A DNA stretch of 64,000 nt from Streptomyces sp. A0958 (GCF_004795035.1 NZ_SSBK01000030.1:1-64000); one strand, 5' to 3'. Counted from the stretch's first letter, positions 41,477 through 50,585 are shown. Numbers and translations are program-made. Notes: a model not told the origin generated them from the sequence alone.

Positions 41477-42284
41477 AACGCTCCTCCATGACGCGGGCGA
41501 TCAGGACCGCCGATTCCTCCACGGAGAGCGCGGCAGCCTGCAGGTGAGCATAGCGGAGCGAGGCTGCCCTGACCGTGTCCGAGTCGGCGGTCATGTGGCC
41601 CGAGATGAGGTCCTCGGTGTAGATCAGGTCTGGGTCATCGTCGAAGCGCAAAGTGGTGAACGAGCCGTCCAGACTCGCGTGTGCACCAGCGGCGAAGGGC
41701 AGCACCTGGACGCGAGTCCAGCGGTTGGTGGCGAAGTCCAACAGGCGGTTCAGTTGCGCTCGCATGACCTCGGGGCCACCGATCGGACGGTACAGAGCGG
41801 CCTCGTCCAGGACGACCCACGTCACCGGCGGACGCTTGCGTTCCAGGATGCGTTGGCGCTCCATCCGGGCGGCGAGCAGGCCGTCCAGATCGTCCGGCAT
41901 GCCGGTGGCCAGTACGGCTCGGGCGTACGCCTCGGTCTGGAGCAGGCCGTAGATCAACTGCGTCTGGAACGTGGAGATGTACTCGGCCCTCGCCTCCATG
42001 TCCGCGTACTCCTGGAACCAGGACGGCAGTTGGCTTCGCAGGACCAGGCCCACCAGCCGGGAGAAGTGACCGTCCGTGCGGAGGGCGGCGTCGATCCGCT
42101 CGGAGAAGTCCCGCGTGGGGATCTTCTTCGTCGTCTCGATCTGGCCGATCAGCGAGCCGGTGCAGTAGATGCAGTCGCCCAGCTGGACTTGGCTCAGGCG
42201 GGCGGCTTCGCGCAGGCGGCGCAGCTCGGAGCCGTAGTAGTCGAGAGGAGAGGCGGTGGGGTCGAGCGTCTGGATGTTGGCCAC
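41436..42284 (-). CDS. WhiJ/Scr1-like helix-turn-helix regulator
   Basis: A 282-residue protein with an N-terminal XRE-type HTH (YYGSELRRLREAARLSQVQL, GSLIGQIETTKKIPTRDF) and the long C-terminal Scr1/DUF5753 domain (YISTFQTQLIYGLLQTEAYA, VTWVVLDEAALYRPIGGPEV, VQVLPFAAGAHASLDGSF, IYTEDLISGHM). Streptomyces carry many such genes, each beside a DUF397 gene and an ATPase-fold gene. WhiJ itself influences sporulation. GTG 42284 has CGGAGG at ideal spacing. The HTH likely regulates its own locus. Confidence 0.9.
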   Translation of the reverse strand: MANIQTLDPTASPLDYYGSELRRLREAARLSQVQLGDCIYCTGSLIGQIETTKKIPTRDFSERIDAALRTDGHFSRLVGLVLRSQLPSWFQEYADMEARAEYISTFQTQLIYGLLQTEAYARAVLATGMPDDLDGLLAARMERQRILERKRPPVTWVVLDEAALYRPIGGPEVMRAQLNRLLDFATNRWTRVQVLPFAAGAHASLDGSFTTLRFDDDPDLIYTEDLISGHMTADSDTVRAASLRYAHLQAAALSVEESAVLIARVMEERYGDRPRAEGFAVA

Positions 42285-42366
42285 GAGGGACCTCCGGGGT
42301 GCAACGCCTCGCGGCGTTCGGTTCCGTGCGTAGCCGAGCGTAGTCAGTTGCTCGCAGGATGGTGAC

Positions 42367-42831
42367 ATGAATCACGTAATTGCCACCCGAACCGGTTCCG
42401 AAGAGCCGGTCTACCGCGCCGACTTCGCCATGAGTGACCACTCGGCCCGGCACCTGCGCCGCATCCTGGGCCTCTACCTGAAGGGCTGGGGCCTGGCCTC
42501 GGTGTCCGACGCGGCGGAACTCGCGCTCACCGAACTGATCGGCAACGTGGTCCGGCACGTGCCGGGGCGCCGCTGCCAGACGTTCATCTTCCGGCTCCCG
42601 GGTGGAGCGGGCGTCCGCGTGGAGGTGGCGGACGACTGCGCGAAGGTGCCCGTCGCGGTGGAGGGCGATGTGCTGGACGAGGAGGGGCGCGGGCTGATGC
42701 TCGTCGCGGCGGTGACGGACGACTGGGGGGTGGAGGTGCGGCGGGACGGCGGCGGCAAGACGGTGTGGTTCGAGTGCCTGGCCGCCGCCGGGGCGGTCAC
42801 GCCGCCAGCTCTGCCAGTACCGCGTCGGTGA
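42367..42831 (+). CDS. ATP-binding (HATPase/anti-sigma-like) protein of the WhiJ-type trio
   Basis: A 154-residue protein with a GHKL/HATPase_c fold similar to RsbW anti-sigma factors. ELALTELIGNVVRHVPGRRC is the N-box, VEVADDCAKVP the G1 region, and EEGRGLMLVAAVTDDWGVE the G2/lid region. It is divergent from the HTH gene with an 82-base gap. Such proteins are thought to act in developmental signalling; the target is unknown. Its 3' end overlaps the convergent serine-hydrolase gene by 35 bases. Confidence 0.85.
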   Translation: MNHVIATRTGSEEPVYRADFAMSDHSARHLRRILGLYLKGWGLASVSDAAELALTELIGNVVRHVPGRRCQTFIFRLPGGAGVRVEVADDCAKVPVAVEGDVLDEEGRGLMLVAAVTDDWGVEVRRDGGGKTVWFECLAAAGAVTPPALPVPRR

Positions 42832-43612
42832 ACGCCGGCCACACCTCGACCGCCCACGGGCCGAAGGCCCGGTCGGTGAGGGCGACGCAGGCCGCGTCCG
42901 CGACCGGGTCGACCCACAGGAAGGTGCCGGACTGCCCGAAGTGGCCGAAGGTCGCGGGGGAGGAGGAGGCGCCGGTCCAGTGCGGGGACTTGGAGTCGCG
43001 GATCTCGAAGCCGAGGCCCCAGTCGTTGGGGTTCTGGTGCCCGTAGCCGGGAAGGACGCCCTTCAGGCCGGGGTGGACGACGGTCTGCGCGGCGAGCACG
43101 GTGCGCGGGTCGAGGAGGCGGGGGGCCTGCACCTCGGCGGCGAAGCGCACGAGGTCGTCCACGGTGGAGACGCCGTCCTTGGCGGGGGAGCCGTCCAGGG
43201 TGGTGGCGGTCATCCCGAGGGGTTCGAGGACCGCCTGTCGAACATATTCCGGGAACGGGATGTCGGTGGCCTTGGCGATGTGGTCGCCCAGGACCTCGAA
43301 GCCCGCGTTGGAGTAGAGGCGGCGGTTGCCGGGCGGGGCCGTCACCCGGTGCTCGTCGAAGGCGAGGCCGCTGGTGTGGGCGAGGAGGTGGCGGACGGTC
43401 GAGCCCTCGGGGCCCGCCGGTTCGTCCAGCTCTACGGCGCCCTCCTCGTACGCCACCAGCGCCGCGTAGGCGGCGAGCGGTTTGGTGACGGATGCGAGGG
43501 GGAAACGATGCGCGGTCGGGCCGTGCGTACCGACGACCGTGCCGTCCGCTCGTACGACGGCGGCCGCCGCGGTGGGCACGGGCCAGTTCTCGATCATCGG
43601 CAGGCTCTGCAT
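42797..43612 (-). CDS. Class C beta-lactamase-fold serine hydrolase
   Basis: A 271-residue serine hydrolase of the beta-lactamase/esterase type (family VIII-like). FPLASVTKPLAAYAAL holds the SxxK catalytic pair, LYSNAGFEVLGDHIAKA the YxN motif, and FGHFGQSGTFLWVDP an HFGQSG segment replacing KTG. No signal peptide is visible, so it is probably a cytosolic esterase or peptidase rather than an antibiotic-resistance enzyme. ATG 43612 begins MQSLPMIENW. It is divergent from the MerR gene. Confidence 0.8.
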   Translation of the reverse strand: MQSLPMIENWPVPTAAAAVVRADGTVVGTHGPTAHRFPLASVTKPLAAYAALVAYEEGAVELDEPAGPEGSTVRHLLAHTSGLAFDEHRVTAPPGNRRLYSNAGFEVLGDHIAKATDIPFPEYVRQAVLEPLGMTATTLDGSPAKDGVSTVDDLVRFAAEVQAPRLLDPRTVLAAQTVVHPGLKGVLPGYGHQNPNDWGLGFEIRDSKSPHWTGASSSPATFGHFGQSGTFLWVDPVADAACVALTDRAFGPWAVEVWPAFTDAVLAELAA

Positions 43613-43668
43613 GCGTACGAGAGTAGATTCCGGGTGCCGCCACGTCGAAACCCGCACCCGGTCACGCT

Positions 43669-43697
43669 TGCTTCGAGTGCACTCCAACGTTCTAGCG
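43669..43697 (+). promoter_or_regulatory. MerR-type promoter/operator of the merR-AKR operon
   Basis: TTGCTT and TCTAGC are spaced by 17 bases, with a perfect GAGTGCACTC palindrome inside the spacer, just upstream of the MerR start at 43706. MerR-family proteins bind dyads located between -35 and -10, so autoregulation by the downstream MerR protein is likely. Confidence 0.6.
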
Positions 43698-43705
43698 TGG
43701 AGGGC

Positions 43706-44170
43706 ATGACGCTGATGGAGACCACTTCGACACGGACCGACGCCTGCGCTTCGGGCCCGGCGGCCCATCCGCGCCCCGAAGGGCAGGACCAGTACACGAT
43801 CAGCGAAGTGGCGGCGTTCACCGGTCTGACCGCGCACACGCTGCGCTGGTACGAGCGGATCGGCCTCATGCCGCACGTGGACCGGTCGCACACCGGTCAG
43901 CGCCGCTTCACCAACCGGGACCTGGACTGGCTCGCCTTCGTCACGAAGCTGCGGCTGACGGGGATGCCGGTCGCGCACATGGTGCGGTACGCCGAGCTGG
44001 TACGCGAGGGCGACCACACCTTCGAGGAACGGCAGGAACTGCTGGAGGCGACCCGCCGCGACGTGAAGACGCGGATCGCGGAGCTCCAGGACACCCTGGC
44101 CGTGCTGGATTACAAGATCGACTTTTATGCGGGCGCCCGCCGTGCGCCGGAAAGGCCCAGTGCCTCATGA
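43706..44170 (+). CDS. MerR-family transcriptional regulator
   Basis: A 154-residue regulator. The winged HTH is TISEVAAFTGLTAHTLRWYE followed by RIGLMPHVDRSHTGQRRFTN. A coiled-coil dimerisation helix follows (RQELLEATRRDVKTRIAELQ DTLAVLDYKIDFY). No cysteines suggest metal sensing, so it fits the NolA/AdhR-like group controlling aldo/keto reductases. Start ATG 43706 has GTGGAGGG upstream. Its stop overlaps the reductase start (ATGA). Confidence 0.9.
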   Translation: MTLMETTSTRTDACASGPAAHPRPEGQDQYTISEVAAFTGLTAHTLRWYERIGLMPHVDRSHTGQRRFTNRDLDWLAFVTKLRLTGMPVAHMVRYAELVREGDHTFEERQELLEATRRDVKTRIAELQDTLAVLDYKIDFYAGARRAPERPSAS

Positions 44171-45183
44171 CTGACAACAAGATCGCCACCGTGGAGCTCG
44201 GCAGGGGCGGCCCCCAGGTCGGCGTCCAGGGGCTCGGCTGCATGGGCATCAGCGAGTTCTACGGGGACACCGACGAGGTTTCCGCCCGCGAGACGCTGGA
44301 AACGGCGCTGGCGGCGGGTGTCACGCTCTTCGACACCGCCGACATCTACGGCGGCGGCGCCAACGAGACGTTCCTCGCGCCGTTCGTCGGGGCGCACCGG
44401 GACGAGATCACCCTCGCCACGAAGTTCGCCATCCAGCGCCGGGACGACGACCCGCACTACCGGGGCGTGAACAACGACCCCGCGTACATCCGGCAGGCCG
44501 TCGAGGCCAGCCTGCGCCGGCTGGGCACCGACGTGATCGACCTCTACTACATGCACCGCCGCGACCCGAACGTGCCGCTGGCCGAGTCGGTCGGGGCGAT
44601 GGCGGAGCTGGTGGAGCAGGGCAAGGTCAAGCGGCTCGGGCTGAGCGAGGTGACGGGGGCGGAGCTGCGCGAGGCGCACGCGGTGCACCCGATCGCCGCG
44701 CTCCAGTCCGAGTGGTCGCTGTTCAGCCGGGACGTGGAGCGCAGCGCCGTGCCAGCCGCCGTCGAGCTGGGGGTGACCGTCGTGCCGTACTCGCCGCTCG
44801 GCCGGGGCTTCCTGACCGGCTCGTTCGCGGACGCCGGCAAGGAGCTGTCGCAGGGCGACATCCGCACCTACCAGCCGCGCTTCAACGGGGACAACGCGCG
44901 GAGGAACGCGGCGCTCCTGGAGCCGGTCCACAAGATCGCCGCCGCCCACGGGGCCTCGGCCGCGCAGGTGGCGCTGGCCTGGGTGCAGCAGCGCGCCCAG
45001 GTCCACGGCACCCCCGTCGTCCCGATCCCGGGCACCCGCAGGAGCAGCCGGCTCCTGGAGAACGTCGGCGCGACCCGGCTCACCCTGACCGCCGACGAGC
45101 TGGCCCTGCTGGAACCGATCGCCGGCCGGGTGGCGGGGGACCGCTACCCGGACATGAGCTCGACGTCGGCGGCGCGCGAGTAG
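44167..45183 (+). CDS. Aldo/keto reductase
   Basis: A 338-residue AKR-fold enzyme. LFDTADIYGGGANETFLAPF holds the catalytic aspartate and tyrosine, LATKFAIQRRDDD the lysine, and DLYYMHRRDPNVPL the histidine. VPIPGTRRSSRLLENVGA is the NADPH-binding end. It reduces carbonyl compounds with NADPH. It is translationally coupled to the MerR regulator, which probably senses its electrophilic substrates. Confidence 0.9.
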   Translation: MTDNKIATVELGRGGPQVGVQGLGCMGISEFYGDTDEVSARETLETALAAGVTLFDTADIYGGGANETFLAPFVGAHRDEITLATKFAIQRRDDDPHYRGVNNDPAYIRQAVEASLRRLGTDVIDLYYMHRRDPNVPLAESVGAMAELVEQGKVKRLGLSEVTGAELREAHAVHPIAALQSEWSLFSRDVERSAVPAAVELGVTVVPYSPLGRGFLTGSFADAGKELSQGDIRTYQPRFNGDNARRNAALLEPVHKIAAAHGASAAQVALAWVQQRAQVHGTPVVPIPGTRRSSRLLENVGATRLTLTADELALLEPIAGRVAGDRYPDMSSTSAARE

Positions 45184-45273
45184 GCGGCTCCCCGCCCACC
45201 GGCCGACCCTTGGCGACCTTGCCCCGAATACGCCTTTCGTCCCGAATGTGAGTGGCCGGGTTAAGGTCGCGCC

Positions 45274-45591
45274 ATGCGTACGATGCCGTCAGCCGAGATG
45301 GTCAGCCTGATCTCGTTCCTGGCTGTTCTGCTGATTTTCTTCAGTATCGACGTGCGCTCAAGGGATTCCGGGGCGTCGAAGCCGTGGCACGCACGCCTTT
45401 TCGAATGGGCCTCACGAGTCGGTGGCATCGCCACCGCTCTGGCCCTGACGCTGGGCTGGGTGGACCTTTTCCTTCCGGACGAGAACAGCGTGATCCATGT
45501 GGCGTTCGTGGCCGTACCCGGGTCCGTCGCGGTGCTGTGCGCGATTGTGCTGGGCCTGGAAATGCTCTGGCAGCGATGGGAGTCACCGTAG
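45274..45591 (+). CDS. Small membrane protein, unknown
   Basis: A 105-residue protein I do not recognise. Three hydrophobic segments are visible: MVSLISFLAVLLIFFSIDV near the start, ASRVGGIATALALTLGWVDL in the middle and HVAFVAVPGSVAVLCAIVLG near the end. The connecting loops are polar and charged. It begins ATG 45274 after GGTTAAGGTC. The upstream gap has no clear promoter, and the downstream gap to 45748 (about 155 bases) holds nothing I would call a gene. Confidence 0.55.
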   Translation: MRTMPSAEMVSLISFLAVLLIFFSIDVRSRDSGASKPWHARLFEWASRVGGIATALALTLGWVDLFLPDENSVIHVAFVAVPGSVAVLCAIVLGLEMLWQRWESP

Positions 45592-45747
45592 ACGGGCGGC
45601 GGCCACGCCCCGTTACCTTTTTCGTGGCCCCGCAATGGGGCGCCTGGCCCCCGGGCCCGGTATGGCCGTCGGCGTCGTCGGCGGGTACGCGGCGGGGCCG
45701 GTGGCGGGAGCGGACGGAGGGGCGGGTATGGGCGCGGCCACGGGCGG

Positions 45748-46704
45748 CTACAGCTCGGCGAGGAGCTGCGCCTTCTTCGCGCTGAACTCCTCGTCGGTCA
45801 CCAGACCCGCCCGGTGCAGCTCCCCGAGGTGGTGGATGCGCTCCGCGATGTCCGCCGGATCGCGCCGGGCGGCGGCGGTGGTGAGGGGGGTGGCGGCCGG
45901 GGGCGCGGACTGCCTCTTGCGTACGGATTCGAGGACCGCCGCCGCGAAGGGCAGCGACTCGTGGACCGGACCGTAGCCGAGGCCGAAGACCACGGCCGCC
46001 GGGTCCTGGTCGGCGCGGGCGGGCCGGGATATCACCGGGTGGACGCTCTGGGCCGTCCCGGTCCCGAGGCCCGCCCCGGTCACCGGCCCGGTGAGCGCGT
46101 CCGGTCCCGGGACCACGCACTCGGACCCCTTCGGCAGCAGCCGCAGATAGCCCTCCACGCCCTCCGGCGAGCGCCACTCGACCCCGTACAGGTCCGTCAC
46201 CGGGAACGTCTGGTCGCCAGCCTTCCACTTCTCCGACGAGGCGCCGGTCCAGAACCAGCGGAAGGAGATCCGCTCCCCGTCGAAGCCGGCCCGGCCGTCG
46301 TACGCCTTGAACTGCATCGGGGCCTCGGGGGCGGCGACCAGGAAACGGTCGGCCGGCTCGCCCGCGTCCGGCCCGAGGCAGGCGCGCAACTCGTCCGCGT
46401 AGTACTCGGCCAGGGTCTCGCGGGCGGCCGGGAGCACCAGGCGGTACGGGTCGCAGCCGTCCTTGAGCTGCCCGGCGGCGGCCTCCAGGAGGGGATCGGC
46501 ACCGGGTCTCGGGACCGCACGCAGCACCACCGTGCCCCGCTTGCCCGGGGTGAGCGTCACCGACGACAGCGCCGCGTGCGGGACGCGGCGCTCGCGGAGG
46601 CTCTGGAGGAGCCTCGGCGTGCGGATACCCCGTTCGTAGCGGATGAGCACGGAGTCGGTGTCGAACTCCCAGGTGGCATGAATTCCGGCCAGCACATCAC
46701 CCAT
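45748..46704 (-). CDS. DUF4429 protein with C-terminal SHOCT domain
   Basis: A 318-residue protein. Two DUF4429 beta-rich modules are visible (WEFDTDSVLIRYERGIRTPR, then FDGERISFRWFWTGASSEKW). It ends in a SHOCT motif (LGELHRAGLVTDEEFSAKKA QLLAEL). SHOCT domains often sit on membrane- or nucleic-acid-associated proteins, but the function is unknown. I chose ATG 46704 (MGDVLAGI) because GAGG lies upstream; a start nine bases earlier is weaker. Confidence 0.8.
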   Translation of the reverse strand: MGDVLAGIHATWEFDTDSVLIRYERGIRTPRLLQSLRERRVPHAALSSVTLTPGKRGTVVLRAVPRPGADPLLEAAAGQLKDGCDPYRLVLPAARETLAEYYADELRACLGPDAGEPADRFLVAAPEAPMQFKAYDGRAGFDGERISFRWFWTGASSEKWKAGDQTFPVTDLYGVEWRSPEGVEGYLRLLPKGSECVVPGPDALTGPVTGAGLGTGTAQSVHPVISRPARADQDPAAVVFGLGYGPVHESLPFAAAVLESVRKRQSAPPAATPLTTAAARRDPADIAERIHHLGELHRAGLVTDEEFSAKKAQLLAEL

Positions 46705-46792
46705 GCGCCTCATCGTATGCGGCACTTGCCCGCCCCGTCCCCTCTCGGCGTCGACCGCTTCGGTGGGGCCGAGGCGGTCTTCTCTACGCGCG

Positions 46793-48004
46793 TCAGGCTG
46801 TCGTATCGGCGTAAACCCCGTCGTTGCAGGCGCTGTCGGCCTGTGCGCAGGTCACCGACGCGTACGCGCCCACGCCGATCGCGGCGAAGTTGTCCAGGCT
46901 CTCGGTGCCCGGCTCGAAATAGCCGCTGTGCCCGACCGCACCGGCCGCCGAGACGACCCGGGCGCCGAAACCGCGGTCCACCGGGTCGGCCCCGTGACCG
47001 AGGCCGCCGAACTCCAGGTTCGGGACGTCCTCGATCCAGTCACCGCGGTCCCGCATCGCCCAGACATGGGCCCGGGTGTGCAGCTGGCCGGTGTTGTCCG
47101 CCCGCATGCCGGGGCTGCCGGCCACCGCGATGTCCTCCACCCGGCCGGGCAGCCTCTCCGCGGCGACCCCGCACAGCACGGAGCCGTAGCTGTGGCAGAA
47201 CAGCGAGACGGGGGCGGGGCCCGGGAGTGCCCGGACGAGCGCGTCGAGCCGGACCGCCCCGCGCCGGGCGAGGTTGCCCAGGGCGGCGTCCATGCCGATG
47301 CCGACGGGCGTGGTGTAGTCGGCCCAGGCGATCACGGCGGTGCTCACCCGGGGGCGCGCGGCGCGCTCGGCGGCGTACAGCGACTTGGCCATGCCGACGG
47401 GCGCGGCGTTCGTCCTGCTGCCGGTGCGCTCAAGGGTCAGGAGGTTGGTGTCGACGCCGGGCACGACGAGTGAGATGCGGTCGGCCCGGTCGAGGTCGCC
47501 GAACACCTCGGCGGCGAGCCCGCGCCCCGACGGGTCGAACGCCAGGAAGTGGCGGTCCTCGGCCAGCATCGAGCGGAAGCGCTCCATGCGGTGCTGCGCC
47601 TCGGCGCGGCCGGTGGCGGAGAGTCTGGTGTCGTGGACGCGCCGCTGCTCGACCGTGCGCGCCTCTTCGATCGCCCGACGGTTCGCCCGGTAACGCACGG
47701 TGACCGGGGCGCCGTTGAGGTTCCCCACCACCAGCGGGTAGGTGTCGGCGAGGCTGCCGCGCTGCGCGGCCGTCAGCGTGGCGAAGAAGTGCGCCAGCTT
47801 GTACGACGGGGCGTCGACGTCCGGCAGCGGGTGGCCCGCTATCGATCCCTTGGCCCAGGAGGCGAGCGCGAGCGTGCGCGAGTCGGCGGACCGCTGGTGG
47901 TGCACGGCGGTCCAGCCGGTCGTCGCGAGCATCACGAAGACGACCGCGAGGGCGAGCAGAGCGCGCCAGGCGGTGAGCGTTGGGGAGGAATCGAAGGAAG
48001 TCAC
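46793..48004 (-). CDS. DUF1023-type alpha/beta hydrolase with N-terminal anchor
   Basis: A 403-residue protein. One hydrophobic segment (LLALAVVFVMLATTGWTAVH near residue 20) acts as signal or anchor. The alpha/beta-hydrolase domain of the DUF1023 group follows: RISLVVPGVDTNLLTLERTG, VSLFCHSYGSVLCGVAAERL with the nucleophile serine, IAVAGSPGMRADNTGQL, and AVGHSGYFEPGTESL with the likely histidine. Members may be esterases acting at the cell surface. ATG/GTG 48004 begins MTSFDSSPTL. Substrate unknown. Confidence 0.8.
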   Translation of the reverse strand: MTSFDSSPTLTAWRALLALAVVFVMLATTGWTAVHHQRSADSRTLALASWAKGSIAGHPLPDVDAPSYKLAHFFATLTAAQRGSLADTYPLVVGNLNGAPVTVRYRANRRAIEEARTVEQRRVHDTRLSATGRAEAQHRMERFRSMLAEDRHFLAFDPSGRGLAAEVFGDLDRADRISLVVPGVDTNLLTLERTGSRTNAAPVGMAKSLYAAERAARPRVSTAVIAWADYTTPVGIGMDAALGNLARRGAVRLDALVRALPGPAPVSLFCHSYGSVLCGVAAERLPGRVEDIAVAGSPGMRADNTGQLHTRAHVWAMRDRGDWIEDVPNLEFGGLGHGADPVDRGFGARVVSAAGAVGHSGYFEPGTESLDNFAAIGVGAYASVTCAQADSACNDGVYADTTA

Positions 48005-48125
48005 TCCGGACCACCCTAGGAGACCCGGACAGCCGCTTTGCGGGCGGGGTGACGCACATCACTCGACTGTGCGGAAGGACACGGCAATTGCCTCACGCTG
48101 CGTACGGTGATCCGTCACGGCGCGC

Positions 48126-48815
48126 TCATCGCGTGTTAGGGGATGTGTCGGACGCCGCCTGGGGAGCGCGCCAGGTCTCGGAGAGGGCCGGGGTGAGCGC
48201 GTCGAGATACGTCTCGGTCAGCGCCCGCAGCGATTCCACGCTGGTGTCCCGCCCCTGTCCCCACAGTTGGCCGGCCGCCCGCATCACCCCGGAGAACGCG
48301 GCGACCGCGACCCGGGGGCGCGGGTCGCTCGCCATGTCCAGGCCCTCGCGCCGCGCGATCAGCTCGGCGACCTGGTCCTCCAGGTGGATGCTGCGGCGCA
48401 GGTGGGCGGCGAGCAGCGACGGCGTCGATTCGATCATCTGGTAGGCGCGCATGTGGAGTTCGACCGGGACGAGGGCGTCGACGGCCTCTCCGATACTGTG
48501 CCAGGCGCACAGCACGGCGCGGCGCATGGCCTCGAAGGGGGCTTCGACGGCGGGTCGTTGACGCAGTTCGGAGAGGAAGCGCGACTCCACCATGTCCTGC
48601 ACGGCGAAGACGACCGCCTCCTTGCCCGCGAAGTAGCGGAAGAAGGTGCGCTGGGAGACCTCGACCGCGTCGGTGATCTCGTCGACGGTGGTCTCCTCGT
48701 ACCCGTGGGTGGTGAAGAGTTCGAGGGCGGCGACGAGCAGCGCGTCGCGGGTACGCCGCTTCTTGCGCTCGCGCAGCCCGGTCGGGAGCGCCGCGGACGG
48801 CTGCCCTTCGGTCAC
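48126..48815 (-). CDS. TetR-family repressor, divergent from DHA2 pump
   Basis: A 229-residue TetR regulator. The HTH is RTRDALLVAALELFTTHGYE followed by TTVDEITDAVEVSQRTFFRY FAGKEAVVFAV. The C-terminal ligand domain includes LVPVELHMRAYQMIESTPSL. It diverges from a DHA2 exporter, and the 117-base gap contains two inverted repeats. The usual arrangement is repression of the pump until a toxic ligand binds. GTG 48815 is the start. Confidence 0.9.
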   Translation of the reverse strand: MTEGQPSAALPTGLRERKKRRTRDALLVAALELFTTHGYEETTVDEITDAVEVSQRTFFRYFAGKEAVVFAVQDMVESRFLSELRQRPAVEAPFEAMRRAVLCAWHSIGEAVDALVPVELHMRAYQMIESTPSLLAAHLRRSIHLEDQVAELIARREGLDMASDPRPRVAVAAFSGVMRAAGQLWGQGRDTSVESLRALTETYLDALTPALSETWRAPQAASDTSPNTR

Positions 48816-48869
48816 TGGACTGGTCCTCTTTTCCCTGCTTTGTCCAGCTCAGCCTACCTGTGAGCTACG

Positions 48870-48917
48870 TGACAGTTACCGACTTGTGAATTGGTTTGTC
48901 AACTGTCAGTGACTGAC
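48870..48917. promoter_or_regulatory. TetR operator candidates between repressor and pump
   Basis: TGACAGTT (48870-48877) and AACTGTCA (48901-48908) form a perfect 8-base dyad. GTCAG-TGA-CTGAC (48905-48917) is a compact 13-base palindrome that overlaps its right arm. Both sit just upstream of the pump start at 48933 and are AT-richer than their surroundings. They are the likely binding sites of the divergent TetR protein. Confidence 0.6.
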
Positions 48918-48932
48918 ACTAATCTCCGGCGT

Positions 48933-50540
48933 ATGACTAGTCAGACCACCGTCGAAAAGGCTCCGCGGGACCCTCAGGGCCCCGGTCCCGCACCTGCCAA
49001 GGGGCTGCGCGGCCACCCCTGGCTGACGCTGTTCTCCGTGGCCATCGGCGTGATGATGGTCGCGCTCGACGGCACGATCGTCGCGATCGCCAACCCCGCC
49101 ATCCAGCAGGACCTCGGCGCCTCGCTCGCCGACGTCCAGTGGATCACCAACGGCTACATGCTCGCCCTCGCGGTCTCCCTGATCACCGCGGGCAAGCTCG
49201 GTGACCGCTTCGGCCACCGGCAGACCTTCCTCATAGGCGTCGTCGGCTTCGCCGCGGCATCGGGGGCCATCGGGCTCTCCAGCAGCGTCGCCCTCGTGAT
49301 CACCTTCCGGGTGCTCCAGGGCCTCTTCGGTGCGCTGCTCATGCCGGCCGCGCTCGGCCTGCTGCGCGCCACCTTCCCGGCCGAGAAGCTGAACATGGCG
49401 ATCGGCATCTGGGGCATGGTGATCGGCGCCTCGACCGCGGGCGGCCCGATCCTGGGTGGTGTGCTCGTGGAGCACGTCAGCTGGCAGTCCGTCTTCTTCA
49501 TCAACGTGCCGGTCGGCGTGCTCGCCCTGGTGCTCGGCATCCTGATCCTCAAGGACCACCGCGCCGAGAACGCCCCGCGCTCCTTCGACTTCGCCGGCAT
49601 CGTGCTGCTGTCCGGTGCGATGTTCTGCCTGATCTGGGCCCTGATCAAGGGCGCCGAGTGGGGCTGGGGCGACATCCAGACGATCGGCTTCCTGGTCGGC
49701 GCGGTCGTCCTGTTCCTCGCGTTCGCGCTGGTCGAGCAGCGCGTCAAGGAGCCGCTGGTCCCGCTGGCGATGTTCCGCTCGGTGCCGCTGTCCGCCGGCG
49801 CGGTCCTGATGGTGCTGATGGCCTTCGCCTTCATGGGCGGTCTGTTCTTCGTCACCTTCTACCTGCAGAACGTGCACGGCATGAAGGCCGTCGACGCGGG
49901 TCTGCACCTGCTGCCGCTGACCGCGATGATGATCGTCGCCTCGCCGGTGGCGGGCGCCCTGATCACCAAGTTCGGCCCGCGCGTCCCGCTGGTGGGCGGC
50001 ATGGTCTGCACCGCCGTCGCCATGTTCGGCATGTCCCAGCTGACGGTCGGCACGAGCACGCTGACCATGTCGGTCTGGTTCGCCCTGCTCGGCCTGGGCC
50101 TCGCCCCCGTCATGGTCGGCGCCACCGAGGTCATCGTCGGCAACGCCCCGATGGAGCTCTCCGGCGTCGCCGGCGGCCTCCAGCAGGCCGCCATGCAGGT
50201 CGGTGGCAGCCTCGGTACGGCGGTGCTCGGCGCGATCATGGCCTCGCGCGTCGACGCCGAGCTGACGGACAACTGGAAGGCGGCGAAGCTTCCGCCGCTC
50301 TCTCCCGAGCAGCTGGGCCAGGCGTCCTCCGCGGTCAAGGTCGGCATGCCGCCCGTCACCAAGGAGACCCCGCCGGAGATCGCGGGCAAGATCGCGGGCG
50401 TCGCCCACGACACGTTCGTCTCCGGCATGAGCACGGCGTTCATGGTCGCCGGCATCGTCGCGGTGATCGCCGCCCTCGTCGCCACGCTGACCAAGCGCGG
50501 CGAGAACGCGGAGGCGAGCGCGGGCGCCGGTCACATCTGA
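48933..50540 (+). CDS. DHA2-family (EmrB/QacA) multidrug exporter
   Basis: A 535-residue 14-helix MFS drug:proton antiporter. Hallmarks: FSVAIGVMMVALDGTIVAIA NPAIQQDLG (TM1), QWITNGYMLALAVSLITAGK LGDRFGHRQ (motif A), FRVLQGLFGALLMPAALGLL (motif B) and MVIGASTAGGPILGGVLVEH (motif C). The C-terminal segment FVSGMSTAFMVAGIVAVIAA LVATL is the last helix. ATG 48933 begins MTSQTTVEKAP. It is divergent from a TetR gene and followed by a perfect terminator. Confidence 0.9.
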   Translation: MTSQTTVEKAPRDPQGPGPAPAKGLRGHPWLTLFSVAIGVMMVALDGTIVAIANPAIQQDLGASLADVQWITNGYMLALAVSLITAGKLGDRFGHRQTFLIGVVGFAAASGAIGLSSSVALVITFRVLQGLFGALLMPAALGLLRATFPAEKLNMAIGIWGMVIGASTAGGPILGGVLVEHVSWQSVFFINVPVGVLALVLGILILKDHRAENAPRSFDFAGIVLLSGAMFCLIWALIKGAEWGWGDIQTIGFLVGAVVLFLAFALVEQRVKEPLVPLAMFRSVPLSAGAVLMVLMAFAFMGGLFFVTFYLQNVHGMKAVDAGLHLLPLTAMMIVASPVAGALITKFGPRVPLVGGMVCTAVAMFGMSQLTVGTSTLTMSVWFALLGLGLAPVMVGATEVIVGNAPMELSGVAGGLQQAAMQVGGSLGTAVLGAIMASRVDAELTDNWKAAKLPPLSPEQLGQASSAVKVGMPPVTKETPPEIAGKIAGVAHDTFVSGMSTAFMVAGIVAVIAALVATLTKRGENAEASAGAGHI

Positions 50541-50585
50541 CCCCGGCGCCCCGGGCGTCACCCGGGCGTCAACACAGCGCGTACA

